From: Peribolospora baueri
Lineage: Eukaryota; Basidiomycota; Peribolosporomycetes; Peribolosporales; Peribolosporaceae
Assembly: GCA_029717555.1 (NCBI GenBank)
Contig: JAMDHS010000042.1
Location: forward strand, 62,001 to 126,000
Reading direction: 5' to 3'
Length of the DNA stretch: 64,000 nucleotides
The notes under the pieces are model-generated. The model did not search any database and was not told the origin of the DNA. It saw nothing but the letters and a program-made list of their open reading frames with translations. How positions within the stretch are numbered: position 1 is the first letter of the stretch; each line of letters begins with the position of its first letter. This document shows, piece by piece, positions 10,155-21,566 of the stretch. The translations under genes and the position numbers were made by a program.

Positions 10155-11972
10155 TCATTCCAGTAGGGCCCTCTTCATGCCCACCCAAGTGGCGAAGCTG
10201 ATGCTCGTCATCGGCACCACCTTCAGGTATCCGATACTCAGTCCGACAAAGAACCCTCTCCAGCCCGCCATGCGGTAGATGCCCTTCACCGTCTCCGCCA
10301 GCCCGAGACTCCTGTCCGGAGCGAGCAGGCCGCCGATCTGCATTCGCCGCCTCACAACCTCGAATGGGTAGGCGGCCGTCTGAGAGAGGGCGCCCGCTAT
10401 CCCTCCCGCGGCGAGATCCAGCGTCGCCTTGCTCAGCTCCGAGTCACCTCGTGAGGGTCTGATCGGCACGTCACTGTTCCCACCACCTCTGACCGGTTCG
10501 AGAGAGGCGTTGTGACCGAAGAACCACCGCAGAGCGGATTTGGCGCGGTCGAAGACGAGAAAGGACGTGCCCGCGTAGGGGATCATACCCAACATGGTAA
10601 CGCTGAAGCCTCGGTAGAACTTGAGCAAGGGGAAGCGATTGAATATGGCTGAGGAAGGAGCCTGCCCCCCAGCCGAAGAAGAGCGTTCGGAGGCCATGCG
10701 TGCAGCCGTCTCGGCCAGAGCCGCTCTTCTTCGGGCATCTCGCGCGAACGGAGCGAGGGTGGAGCCTTCGCTGTAGATCTGTCTGATGATGTTCACGAGC
10801 CCGTTCTTCGTCAAGGCTCGCTTCGTCTCGAACGCGAGTCGGACGCGCACTAGCTCGAGAGGGTAGGTGAGCAAGACAGAGGTGACTCCTGCGTGGGATC
10901 GGGTTCAAATGGCAACGAAACTTGAGACCCTTCTCCAATTCACCAAGACGGGAAGACAGGTATATGAATGAGCGTGTGATGGTATACTTCGACTCACCTG
11001 ATAAAGATCCCGCCAGGAACAATCGCGCCCCACTCTTCGATTCTGGAGTCGGCATGAGGATCTGCACAAGATACATAAATGTTGCAGCGGTGGTCAATTG
11101 CCAAAGTAGCCTCATCCCGAGAGAAGGAAAGTGAGCTGAGAAGGACATGGAGGCTCACGTTGTTAAACTGTTCATATGCCATGAACTTGATGGTCGCATA
11201 AGGGAATATGCGTAGCAGCGTTGCCGAGTGGCCCTGGAGCAAACCACGCAGGCCAGACGTTCGGAAGATCTCGCGGGCCGCAATGAAAACGCCCGTCCAG
11301 GTACCTGAAAAGAGATGGGCAAAGCGACATAAAACGGATAAGTTTGGGAGCACAAAATCGGGATAACGCACATGGCCGCCGAAGACTCGATGGGGCAAGA
11401 ACAGACGAAGACGCTCACCAGCGTACTTCTGGAACTCAGGGTTGCGAGCTTGAAAGAGGATCTTGACGCGGTCGAGCGGGGCGATGACCGTCTTCGCCTG
11501 TTGAAGAGAGGGAGAGAGACGGACGAGAAGAACAGAGGCGGACAAATAAGGACCGAATACCACGCAGGCGGGAAGCCAGAGGCTCTACGAAGTAGATGGG
11601 GCCAAGCATATCAGGAAGAGCAAGCAGAATGGGCCCACGCACCACGCATCCAGCCACGCCTCCAGCGAGTCCACTGCGAACGACATAATCCCAGCTGCTC
11701 TTGTCCTTTCGTGCTCTGTCCCTCGAAGCTCGGAGTCGCTCTCGAATGGAGTGAGGCAAGTAGAGTGCGGGGGAGGAGGGAAGCGTGGATGTGGATGTGG
11801 AGGCGGAGGCAGAGGCGGCGAGAGGGGGTGGAATGGATTGAGACGCCTCGGCTGCTTTCACAGAAGCAGGGAGAACTGCGGATGAGAAGAACGAGGGCGA
11901 AGAGGAAGAGGAAGATGGGAGATAGAACGAGGGCCGCTCGGCGCCAGTGGTGGCGAACGAGGGTGAGATCAT
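10155..11972 (-). CDS. LEU5: Mitochondrial carrier of the LEU5/SLC25A42 type (CoA-related transporter)
   Basis: Six-helix inner-membrane carrier. LEU5-group members are needed for coenzyme A accumulation in the mitochondrial matrix. The N terminus is a long Ser/Ala-rich extension of about 85 residues starting [10 protein letters not shown]. Repeat 1 then begins with [12 protein letters not shown], with carrier signature [11 protein letters not shown] and [20 protein letters not shown]. Repeat 2 has [13 protein letters not shown] and [20 protein letters not shown]. Repeat 3 has [14 protein letters not shown] and [16 protein letters not shown]. All three PX[DE]XX[RK] motifs are intact. The [10 protein letters not shown] and [11 protein letters not shown] forms are typical of the LEU5 branch. 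At least four introns split the gene. The transported substrate is inferred from the family. Confidence 0.88.
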
Positions 11973-12821
11973 GTAGACCTCCTCTTTCCGTTCGTTGCTC
12001 TGCGTACGCGGAGGGTGGCGTGATGGGGAGGGGAGCGGAGTGGCCTGGGTGCGCGTGACTGAAGAGAGAAAGTGGTGGCGATGGCGGTGCGAATGAATGG
12101 ATGGGACGATGGGACGATGGGACGATGGGGATGATGGAAGAAGTAAAGAGCAGAGAATTTCAAACGCAAGTTGCGTCTCGATCGGGCCCAGCCGCCGTGC
12201 GCTTCGCGGGGAAGACGGGGACCCAAAACGCCGGTGTCGGCGGAGACATGGTTTCCCCGTCGACCCGTTTTCCTCCTTCTCGCGTGATCACAGCATTTTC
12301 CACCTCCCACACTCAAGCATATCACAAAACTCCAAAGGATTGCTTGACGATTTCTCGAATACATGACTGCTGCAAGCGCCCACAGCGACGGGTTGGAAAG
12401 GGGGTTAAGAAAGAAAGGGAAAAAAGGACAAAGGACCGGCCGAGTAGTGGAGAAAAGATTTCGAGACATGGGACAGGTAATACACGGGCGGTCAGAACGA
12501 AAGAGGAGACCCATTACGGGACTATGCACGGCGGGACGGAGGGTGGGGACAGACAAGCTGTCGGAGGAGGATTCGGGAAACTGCAGAAATATGCGAGAGA
12601 TTGAGGATACGAGGGCGAGCACGAGGGCCGATAAGCTAGATGAGATGGAGGAAGTGATGGCCGACCGGGAGTCACGCGAGCGAATGCTGTAGGAAATATA
12701 TGCTAGACGTATGTCAACCAGCCCAAAAAGCCATCGCCGGCGGGAGGCAAAAGAAAATTAAATGAAGACGGCAACGGGAGACGAGACGAGGCAGCGGAGC
12801 GTCACCTCGTCCGATTTGACC
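11973..12821. other. Intergenic region, LEU5 promoter and RAD6 3' flank
   Basis: About 850 bp. It includes three to four copies of an 8-bp unit (GGGACGAT) at 12,101-12,129. No conserved coding signal is seen. Confidence 0.4.
12101..12129. repeat. 8-bp tandem repeat (GGGACGAT, about 3.5 copies)
   Basis: Short tandem array upstream of LEU5, read directly from the sequence. Confidence 0.8.
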
Positions 12822-13795
12822 TCAAGCCGTTACTTGGCCGCTCGTCGTCCCGCTGCCTCCCGCCTCAGAGGCAACGTCCTTGCTCGTACCCTCAGCACCG
12901 ACCTCGCCATCCATCCAGCTCTCCTCTACGGTTTGCTTGACCCGCCGTACGTACTCCTTCATGTTCTCTCGGTAGAGCTGTGCAGCTTCAGCGTTGGCGG
13001 GGCTAAAAATGAAAAGCAAAGCGAGCGGCATCCAGAGCGAAAGCAAATCAAAATTGACGACGGCAATAGAAAATTGGTCAGGATGGAAAGACCAAGAAAA
13101 ACCATATTTCATATGTAGCCGCGACGTCTCTCCAGCGCACCTGTTAGGATTAGGGTCGTGTAGCAGGCTTTGAATGCTCGTCAGGATCGCAGCGACGTCG
13201 TACGTTGGGGACCAGCGGTTTTGCAAGATGTCCAGGCAAAGCTCGCCGTTGTTGTATACGTTGGGATGGAACATGCGGCTAAGGAACTTGACGGTGGGAG
13301 GTTTGTTTGGATATGACTCATCGAAGGTCATGAGGAGCTTGAAAGTGCCGTCTTCGAAGGGAGTGTCAGCTGCGATGTCGAACCGGCCGTGCAAGGAAAG
13401 AGCAGTCAGCCACACCGAGGCACAAACGGCAGCGCCGACGAGCCGCAAGTTCTAGGCGGTCGTCGCCACCGTGCGCCACACTACGGCCAGTTGCCACTCA
13501 CCAGGGCCGAAGATGACCGCGTTCCAAACGAGAATGTTGTCCGGACAAGGAGCTCCGCTAATGCCTCCCGGCGGGTCAGAAGAAAGGCGTTTGAAGTCAC
13601 GGATGAGACGGCGACGAGAAGTGGTGGACTGCGTTGCGAGGAGAAGTGGGTGCGCAGACCGACGTCGAGAAGATGCGAAGGTTAAGGGCAGATGAAAGTT
13701 AGCACAAGTTGGGCCACACATGCAAACGCGTCGGTAGCGGCTTCCATTTCAAAGTGCGAGGAGAACAAGGGAGGACGAATGGCCACACGCACCAT
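12822..13795 (-). CDS. RAD6: Ubiquitin-conjugating enzyme E2 RAD6/UBC2
   Basis: E2 enzyme that accepts ubiquitin on an active-site Cys and, with RAD18 or BRE1 ligases, modifies PCNA and histone H2B. Exons are 13793-13795 (the ATG alone), 13502-13628, 13141-13369 and 12822-13002, summing to 180 codons (179 aa). The second exon opens [15 protein letters not shown], matching the universal RAD6 N terminus that directly follows Met, so the initiator must come from the upstream exon. The catalytic region is [19 protein letters not shown] with its Cys, and HPN lies upstream (FHPNVYNNG). After the core helix ([11 protein letters not shown]) the tail is Gly/Ser/Ala-rich with few acidic residues, unlike the polyacidic tail of budding yeast. 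Confidence 0.95.
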
Positions 13796-14762
13796 GGTAT
13801 GAGCAGGGTGGAAGGATAGCCGAAGGTCGAGATGGTGAAGTGAGATCAGACGATGGAGTCGTCAACCACCGTAACTAAAGCCCGTCCCTCCCGGCCGTCG
13901 CTGGGCGGCTGCGGCAAGCCACGGGGTGCACCGTGCCGCAGCTGTTCCTCGAGCATTCACAGTCGTCTGCTTTGTTCTTACTCCGTCCATGTGATCTTCG
14001 CTGTTCTCAATTTCATCCTGCCGGCTCCCCTTCGTCTCCGCTTCCTCCAAGGAAGGCGCCAATGATGGAGCCGTTCTGGAGCCTCACTGTCCGTTCGGGG
14101 CAACGGAAGAAGAGGCGAGGAATTTGAAAAGAGAGGGTCGCTTAAGGGACAGGAGATTAGCCGAACTGCAGTTGAATGGGTCGAATGGGTCAAATGGCGG
14201 TCTCTGCCATGCCGTTCATGCGACTTTCCCGTCTGCTGGAACGTGGCTGAGGCTGCGGGACAAGATGCGGGGCCAAAGAAAACGAGGAGGGCGGACATGT
14301 GATGAGGCGGAGAGGAGACGAGATCGAGCCAGAACTCCTGCTGCTTCGCTAATTGACCATGAAGAGGTGCGAACGAAAGCTTGCACGGCGCGCTGGTGCG
14401 TCGGGCCGTCACGCTACGTAGCTTTATTTACTCGAGCATTGAAGTCCGCATTTTAATCGGTTCTCTCTTGCTGCTTTGATACCATCTATGTTGCCGTCAA
14501 AACCCTCCTCTCTCATCCTACCAAGCACATTGGGTCTTAACGTGGTGACAAAAACGATGAGGCGAGTGCTGTACCGTACGTATGTCTCTGGTCAGTGGGC
14601 CGGTGCGAAGTGGGAGTGGAGTATGAGATCGCAGTCGGGTCTATGGGTTGGCGCATTCGTACCCGTATTTTAAACGACCATGCTGCAATTTTGTGGAAGA
14701 CTACTACTACACGGGCCCCCCATATTCGCTTGGATTCTAGTCAAATAAAGGGAGGGTGGTTG
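13796..14762. other. Intergenic region, RAD6 promoter and AOS1 3' flank
   Basis: Nearly 1 kb between two minus-strand genes. Frames within it show no conserved protein, and no tRNA-like promoter boxes were noticed. Confidence 0.4.
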
Positions 14763-16636
14763 TCAGGCTGCCGTTTTCATAGGTTGAACAACGGCAGGCT
14801 TGATTCCCAATTGATGGATCACGAACGAGTCTGACGGTCAAGAGAGGAGTCAGACGTTAACATACACCAACAACGGCCGCAATCAGAAAGATTGGCTGGC
14901 GCAACACTCTCACCTGTCGTACCGTCCAGGAACGCCCCGTTTGCGATGGGCTCCTCCCTTCCGCCCAGAGAATTAAGCACGTCCTGAGCGAGCACGCCAC
15001 CGAGAATGGCGCAAGTCGGAGAGAAGTCCGCCCGAGTGCTGACAGCCAGTCGCCTGAGCCCAGAAGGGAAACGCGAGTGAGGTTTGAAAATAGGCGACGA
15101 TGAGCGAGACGCGAGCTGCCAGCTGAGCCGCATGTGCAGATGAATCCCAGCGCTCACTCAAAGTCCTCCTCGGTCATTCCAATCAGCTCCGGCTCGACTC
15201 CTCTCTTTTTCATCTCGTCCTCAGCAGTTTTCAGAAGCTCTGGCGCCTGAGACGCCTCAGATGGCCATCGACCGTGGCGTACCTCAAACTCCCATGCGGC
15301 TGCACACAGTACGGGTTTTGGTCAGCAACATTGGACACGCTTTGGAACGCAGCGAAGGACGAACGATGACACCGCACCTAGGAGACCCCAAAATGTGGGG
15401 TTGAGCTTGAGTCGACGCATTTTGCGCTCGTTCAAACCAGCCCAAGTTTGCTGCAATGCCTCGGCAAGCGGTGGAAAGCTTTGAGCCTTCTTTATGCGCG
15501 TCTTTGGCCCATTGGGAGAGAAAATACGCTCTCTAATCAAAGAGACGAGGAAGACAGTCAATGGAAGATCAGTAGAAAGGATAGAAAGAGAAAATAAGGC
15601 TGAAGACGCCCACGTTATATACTCGTGATCACCCAAGTCTGCGAGGATGTATCCTCCGAGGCCGAAAGAGCCAGCGGCATAGAAGCGTTTTCCCTGCTTT
15701 CGGCAGAGCTCATCGATTGCGAGCTAGAGCGCAGCCAGCCAATGAGCAAAGACGCAAAAGCGGAGGAGAAAGAGTCGCGGACTCCACGGACGTTGGTGCT
15801 CACCGTCCTGGGACGAGTCTGATCCGTCACGCACACCACGTCCCAGTCGGCAGGCAAGGGTTGCCCACTTTCTGCCGAAGGGAACGAGGTCAACGCCATG
15901 ACTTCTACGAGCGGGTTGAGAGCGGCTATCCTTTCTTGAGCCGCTTCAACGCGCTGACAAGATGGTACGACGGCTCAAACGTCAATGGAGAGAATCCTCG
16001 GTGGTAGCAGAAGTGCCCCATCTCCGGGACCGACCAAAAGCGTCTATCCGACCCAACCTAAACAAGTTCACCCACCTTCTTCCCGACGTCCTCCTCTCTG
16101 AAGAAGAAGCCGGCTCCCAGGTCCTCCCATGTCACGTCTCCCTCGTCGGCGATGATGAGCTTGCCGATCCCGGAGAGCACCACGTTCTTGGCCACCTCTG
16201 TCGCTATTCCACGAAGAGGATAGAGAGCTACTGTCGCGTTGCGCATTCTGTAATGAGAAAAGTCGGCCGGTAGGCAATGTAAATCAAAAATGAATGTTAG
16301 GATGCGTACGAAAAAGAGAACCGCACATGCTGAGACGCTTCACCTTTGCTGTGCCTCTAGACCCCAAAGGCGGATCTGTCTGTCATAAAGCGCCGCCTCA
16401 TCTGTGGTGTGTCGAGCGAGCGAACGGTGAGCACAATGATGAAAATCGCGAAGCGTTGCATCGGTGTACGACTTCGATAACGAGGAAACGACGACAGCTC
16501 GCTCCTGACTGGAGACCGTGCGGGGTAGAAGGGAGACGAAGAAAGCAAACATCCAAGCCGGCCCAGTCTCCAGCTTACCTTCTGTCACATCGAACTCCCC
16601 CTTCGTCCCCGGCTTGGGGGCTTCCGCGTCGACCAT
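14763..16636 (-). CDS. AOS1: SUMO-activating enzyme subunit 1 (AOS1/SAE1)
   Basis: Regulatory half of the heterodimeric SUMO E1 (with UBA2), a ThiF-fold adenylation protein. The start MVDAEAPKPGTKGEFDVTE leads across an intron to DEAALYDRQIRLWGLEAQQR, the diagnostic N-terminal motif of E1 family proteins. Next come VAKNVVLSGIGKLIIADEG and the domain with FFFREEDVGKKR. VCVTDQT, then FYAAGSFGLGGYILADLGDHEY, form the adenylation core. The C-terminal segment contains FSPTCAILGGVLAQDVLNSLGG, the second-catalytic-side helix shared by AOS1 proteins. The last exon (stop 14763-14765) is short and ends in a Pro/Val-rich tail. It lacks the catalytic Cys domain of UBA2, as expected for this subunit. Several short introns are present. 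Confidence 0.92.
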
Positions 16637-16967
16637 CGCTGCTGTCCCCAGAAAGGATATGGAGGATGGAATCTGTGGTAGTGTATTGACGAGGAAAGCG
16701 TATAATCGAAGCGGAGAGTGGTTGTAGGAGGCGAGCCAGTGAGAGTGCATTCGAGCATTTGAGGTGATCGATCGATTGCGGCGGCTCTCTACGCGTTCGC
16801 GCGCGCTGGCCAATTTTGCCTGCATAGATAGATATGCATGCATGCGCAGGATGGAACAGGCAAGCAGACAATGACGACGGCGGCCAAATGGAGGCGAAAT
16901 TACTTTCAGATTCTCAATCGACCTCGGGTAATCGTACAAGCAATTCCCCTCACTTCCACACCAAGCT
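16637..16967. other. Intergenic region, AOS1 promoter
   Basis: About 330 bp between two minus-strand genes. Nothing recognisable beyond promoter-like sequence. Confidence 0.4.
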
Positions 16968-18338
16968 TCACTGCCTCGCGAACGTGACCTTCATCCTAGC
17001 CTCCTCCGCATCGCCCTCACCACCGCCGCTGCCGAAAGAGTAGCCATTGAGCACGTCTCTCGCCGCCGCCGAGCTGGCCTCGTCCGTGTACTCGACGAAC
17101 GCGATCGAGGCCTTGCCGGGGATGGTGCGCACTTCCACCAGATTGGGATACCTGCGGCGTGATGTAGGACGAAAAGGTGACCAGCCCGTGGGTAAAAACG
17201 TACGAACGCCTCGTGGTCGTTGAACCAAATAAAGGTGATGAATAGGTACTCACGCGCCAAACAGCTCTGTGAGCGAATCCCGACCAACCCCTTCCGGGAG
17301 TCCCTGCAAAAACAAGATCTTGTTCGGAGGCAGATACTCGTCCGGCATGGCGTGCGCTGGAGCCCGTTTCGCCGCTCCCGCAACCGCCGCTGCAGCTGCG
17401 TCGGTCGGCGTCCCCGCTGCCGCTGCCGTCTTTTCCGCTATCTTTCGAGCAAGCTCCTTTCGACGGAGGACGTTGTCGCGCCGGGAGATCTCTACAGCGT
17501 GACAACGACGGAGAAAAGAACAGCATCGCCAACGGGAGGTAATAGAGGGTCAGTAAAAAGGCACCCAGAAAGGTACCTAAAACAACAAACGTACTTTTGC
17601 GTTCCAATCGGCTCTTTTTGTGATCATCGAAATGCTCAGCGTCCAACTTCTTCACGACAACATCCGATCGCGTTCGTGAAAACGCGATTTGCTGACAACG
17701 GTCATGGACGGTGATGAAAGACGAGGGAGACAGTAAGCTTCAATCTACCCTCTGCAATGTATGTCGTGGGAGGGCATCCCTGTTGGAGGATGGTCTCGCC
17801 ACATCCATCGACTCACCATCGGCTTGCCGTATAGTGGGAAGCCTTTCACATCGCGAACGGCCTTCGCAGCTGTCGCCTTGTCCGCAAAGCTCACAAACGC
17901 TTGGCCGCGCATCCGAAGGTTTCGGTGCGCCACCACGGACAGCACTCGGCCGTAAGTGGAGAAGAGCGCCTGCAGAGATTGCTTGAGCACTTTGGAGTGG
18001 AGTGAGGGGGCAGACGAGAACACGGCCAAGACAATTAAGGGTGAGCGTCACGGATCACCTTGTCGGGCTCACAAATACATACCCGGAATCTTGACCCTCT
18101 CATTCAAGTTCTGAATGTAGATCGTCTCATTCGCATCCTCCGGCAAGGGTGGCTCTTCCTCGACCTTTTCCGCCCCCCCACTTGCCTCCTCCTTCACCTC
18201 TCCCTCCACTGGTTCTCTGGTGGCTCCCTCCGCTCCCTCCGCTCCCTCCGCAATCTCCATATCCGCCTCCTCCTTCACGACCTCTGTATCGGGAGCCTCC
18301 CCCTCAACGTTCGGCCGCGGTTCCGTTTCTACCTCCAT
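16968..18338 (-). CDS. U1A/U2B''-type spliceosomal RNA-binding protein (two RRMs)
   Basis: snRNP protein of the U1A/U2B''/SNF family that binds U1 or U2 snRNA stem loops. An acidic N-terminal region of about 70 residues (including an EGA triplet repeated three times) precedes RRM1. RRM1 has RNP2 in ETIYIQNLNERVKIP and RNP1 in RGQAFVSFADK, with the family hallmark LKQSLQALFSTYGRVL. The RRM1 end reads RIAFSRTRSD. A basic, Ala-rich linker (RKELARKIAEK) leads to a more divergent RRM2 (KILFLQGLPEGVGRDSLTELF, then KASIAFVEYTDEASSA) that ends MKVTFARQ. Five or so exons; the start at 18338 was chosen because upstream frame sequence is not conserved. Whether it serves U1, U2 or both cannot be decided. 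Confidence 0.88.
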
Positions 18339-18770
18339 TGTCGGTGTTGATGTGGTCAGACAGCGAGTCGTGGCATCGCGAGTCTCTCGCGCCCGTCGCT
18401 GCATCTTCGAGGTCGCTGCGGCATTCGGCCTTTGGCGGGTAGACGCGGAGAGCCTGCCTCTCCCGCATACGTAGCATGCGAAACCCCGCACGGCAGCCTC
18501 CGATCACCTTCACGCGGAGTGTCACCAGGGGCATTGTTCGGGAGCCGAGCTCAACCAACTCGCCCTCGACCGCACCGTTGGCTTCTAGTAGATACCTTTC
18601 TGCTACGCCTTTATCGTATTGTGGGTCCGGCTCTGTCTTCATCATTGTGTAACTACATCTCGATTGAGAGAAGGCGTGAGGGCGCAGAGAATGGCAAGTG
18701 ACAGCTCCCTTCCTATCTTGCCCTTGCAATGGGAATGCGTGTTCATAACAAGAACTGACGAGGCAGGTAT
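18339..18770. other. Intergenic region between spliceosomal gene and YFH7-like gene
   Basis: About 430 bp holding the promoter of the downstream minus-strand gene. An open minus-strand frame crosses it but shows no known domain. Confidence 0.4.
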
Positions 18771-19925
18771 TCATGACACCAATTTGACAAATCCGGAATC
18801 CTTGACCGTCTTAAGCGTGCGCGTTGGGGGTAGCAGGTTGGTCAAGATGTAGTCGCCGTCTGACAAAGAAGTAAAGACGGGGGCAGATGTCAGTAAGCGC
18901 CAAACACGCTCATCGCAGCCATCTCGGATCCCGAGAAACGCACTGGGTAAATCGTTGTTGTCCGCTCGCCAAAGTGCCTCAGCCTCGTCCCGAGCGACGC
19001 CGGTCTCGACGTGTCGCAGCCGCAGTCTTTCCCTCGCCTCGCTTCTATCTATCGAGACAAACCAGCGCTCGTCAAAGCTCAACCCTGCTCGGCGCCATGG
19101 GTCTACGTCGAGCTGGAGGTAGAGGCCCTCAAGTACTACGATGCGATGAGTAGGGAGGATCTTGATGGCGCCTTCAGTGGGGTCCTTGAGCGAATGCGAG
19201 AACGAGGGCGCCGAAAGAACATTAGTTGGAGGAGCAGTGGTTGCTGCCTTGGAATCCATAGTCACTTGAGGTGCGTCTGAGATGGGCGCTCGAAGCAGGG
19301 CCACAAAATCGACGAATGCCTAAGGCGTAGAGCAAGAGAAGTATACACGAGCGGATCGTTGATCGTCTGTCACCTGTCTGTCACTAAAGATTCGCGAGAT
19401 CATAAGGTATGACCACTCTTGCTTCCAGTTGAAGCTTACCTGGGCATTAAACGTGAAAGCGGCACCCCTGCGATCGTACGCCTCCTTCACGTTGTCGAAC
19501 TTGTCCAGCTCAGCCCTCGAATAGTGCCAACCATCCATGCCGACCATGATCGCTATATTGCTGTCGCCGTTAGCACCAACGTCTGGACGCCCAGCGGCGA
19601 GTTGACGGTTGACACGAGCGACCACAGCGGCGGCCAGTACAGACTTCCCCGAAGCTGGGATGCCGGCTACGCCTATAAGGACTCGCTCGTTTGAGGGCTT
19701 GCTAAGTGATCGAACAAAAACAAATAAAAAGAAACGAAAGGAGCAGCAAGATCGTCCTTAAATAGAGTGAGTCAGTCAGTCTTCGAAGGACGACGCAGAG
19801 CGAGAGCGTTGGCATGACATCTGGGAGGACAGTGTCCTCAAGAAGGGCAATGACCTTATGGAACCATCTTACCCCTTGAGGAGCTGCACCAGATGGTCAG
19901 CTAGTTCGTCCACCAGTGCGTCCAT
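18771..19925 (-). CDS. YFH7-like P-loop kinase (uridine kinase/phosphoribulokinase superfamily)
   Basis: Predicted small-molecule kinase. The first exon encodes MDALVDELADHLVQLLKG. The next exon continues with KPSNERVLIGVAGIPASGKS, where GVAGIPASGKS is the Walker A P-loop. Then come MVGMDGWHYSRAELDKFDN and YDRRGAAFTFNAQ, the substrate-side motif typical of YFH7 and panK-like family members. The Walker B-like strand is RIVVLEGLYL, followed by WFVSIDRSEARERLRLRHVETG. The C terminus, after a short intron, is NGDYILTNLLPPTRTLKTV. Length is close to YFH7 and bacterial FrcK-like kinases. The actual substrate of this family is not firmly established, so only a kinase role is inferred. Confidence 0.83.
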
Positions 19926-20466
19926 GTCTGCGAGGTCGAGGGCAAGACAGAGCCAGGATAAGGTACGAGATCAAGCGCGACCGATCGCTTCGCCGTCGCG
20001 ACAGTTCGCAGATGTGCATTCGGGCGTGGGAAAAATTTGTGCGAACAGAAAAGCAGAGCCTCGGCGCCGAATCTACGAGGATCGGAGATGCCTGAGCCGG
20101 CGAGAACCGCGGGGAAGACAACGAGTGGAAGCTATATACACGCGTCGGCGTGATGGTAGAGCCAAAAAGCGAAAACCAGCAGCCGACGGAGAATACCGAC
20201 ATGGGGGAAGAGAAGCAGAAGCGATGAAGAGCGACGTACCGCTCCATGGGCGGGACCAATCACGTACATATCACGTGCATTTACAACCCACACTTATGTA
20301 AGCTACAAGAATTATGTTAGGGAATAAACCAAATACGAAGGTTGAAATCGATATGGAAAATTCCCATATATTGAAGCTCTTGGATTAGATACTACCTCGT
20401 CAAATGCGGCCACCACCACGACTGCCTCTACCAACTCGCTTGCGGACTTGAAGACCAAGAAGCGCC
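19926..20466. promoter_or_regulatory. Divergent promoter region, YFH7-like gene and BNA1
   Basis: About 540 bp between head-to-head genes. The stretch 20,280-20,400 is noticeably AT-richer than its surroundings, as often seen in nucleosome-poor promoters. No specific binding site can be named. Confidence 0.4.
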
Positions 20467-21404
20467 ATGATTCCGCCTCCGATCAACTTCAACAAGGTGA
20501 GCGGAGGACTTGTGCTGCGAGTCTGGCTGTGGTTTTAGCCGGGTGTAACTCACAAAAAGCTAATCACAACGATTCGTTCTTATTCGTCGCAACCGGAACC
20601 GTCGCAGTGGCTCGTCGAGAACGAGCAACTGCTCAAGCCTCCCGTGGGCAATTACTGTCTGTACAAGTCCAAGGACTACACCGTGATGGTCGTCGGTGGG
20701 CCGAACACCAGGAATGACTATCACATCAACGAGACCGAGGCGAGTTTATGCGCCTCGCGTTTAGCTTGCACTCCATGTCGAGCAGCGTGAGCCGGGGGCT
20801 CCCTCCCCATCTGACCGTGATGATCTCCTTTTTGGCTTCGAAATTATTCACTATCGCTTCGATCGTCTGTTTGATTCCATTACGCAGGAGTTCTTCTACC
20901 AAGTAAAGGGTGACATGCTGCTCAAGATCGTCGAGGACAACAAGTTCCGAGACATCCCCATTGAAGAAGGCGGCATGTTTATGCTTCCTGGTGCGTCCTC
21001 AGAGCCCACGTTGGCTCCCTCTTCGACTGTCCGCTTCAGGCCTGGCTTGACAATTTTCTCCACGTCCAGCCAATACTCCGCACAACCCCAATCGGTTCGC
21101 CGACACCATCGGCATTGTAGTAGAGCGCACACGACCGGAAGGGTCGCAAGGTGAGCCCAGGCCCTTATTGGTACCTGACAATCGGCGGGAATGGCTGACT
21201 CGTCCGACGCTGCGTGAATTGCATGAAGATATCCTTCGCTGGTACTGCAAGAACCCTGAGCACACCACGCCGACGGTTATCCGCCAAGAAAGCTTCCACT
21301 GCACCGACCTGGGCACGCAGCTCAAGCCCATCATCGACAAGTGGATGAACGATGCAGAGGGCAGGAGGTGCCAGGAGTGCGGTCAGGTCGCCGAGGCCAA
21401 ATAA
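20467..21404 (+). CDS. BNA1: 3-hydroxyanthranilate 3,4-dioxygenase (BNA1)
   Basis: Cupin Fe(II) dioxygenase of the kynurenine route to NAD+. It opens the ring of 3-hydroxyanthranilate. Exon 1 (20467-20496) encodes [10 protein letters not shown] and exon 2 (20608-20739) [17 protein letters not shown]. Exon 3 begins 20888 with [16 protein letters not shown], then GMFMLP and [20 protein letters not shown]. Metal ligands expected for the family are visible (His in NDYHINETE, Glu in EEFFYQ, His in PHNP). The C-terminal segment [17 protein letters not shown] ends in a rubredoxin-like Cys pair set, CQECGQ. The intron after NETE starts with GC, not GT. The last intron (21151-21228, 78 nt) is a multiple of three and free of stops. 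Confidence 0.93.
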
Positions 21405-21566
21405 GAGCCCATTGAGCGCCACATCGCGTTCCGTTTCATTTGTAGCGTCCCTCCCAAGGACAAGGAATGTAGCAAGGGATCGAATAGGATATCTGTACTT
21501 CGTGTAAGCAGCGACGGAACGGCAGAACACATGACATTGGGCGCACACCATTCACATGACCCCTCA

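Noticed and set aside
14400-14760. AT-richer stretch downstream of AOS1 checked for a tRNA or other RNA gene
   Set aside because: No paired A-box/B-box or cloverleaf arrangement could be found by eye.
18339-18660. Possible extra N-terminal exon (MMKTEPDPQYDKGVAERY) for the spliceosomal protein
   Set aside because: The U1A-type protein already has a good start at 18338; the upstream frame resembles no RRM-protein extension and needs unsupported splicing.
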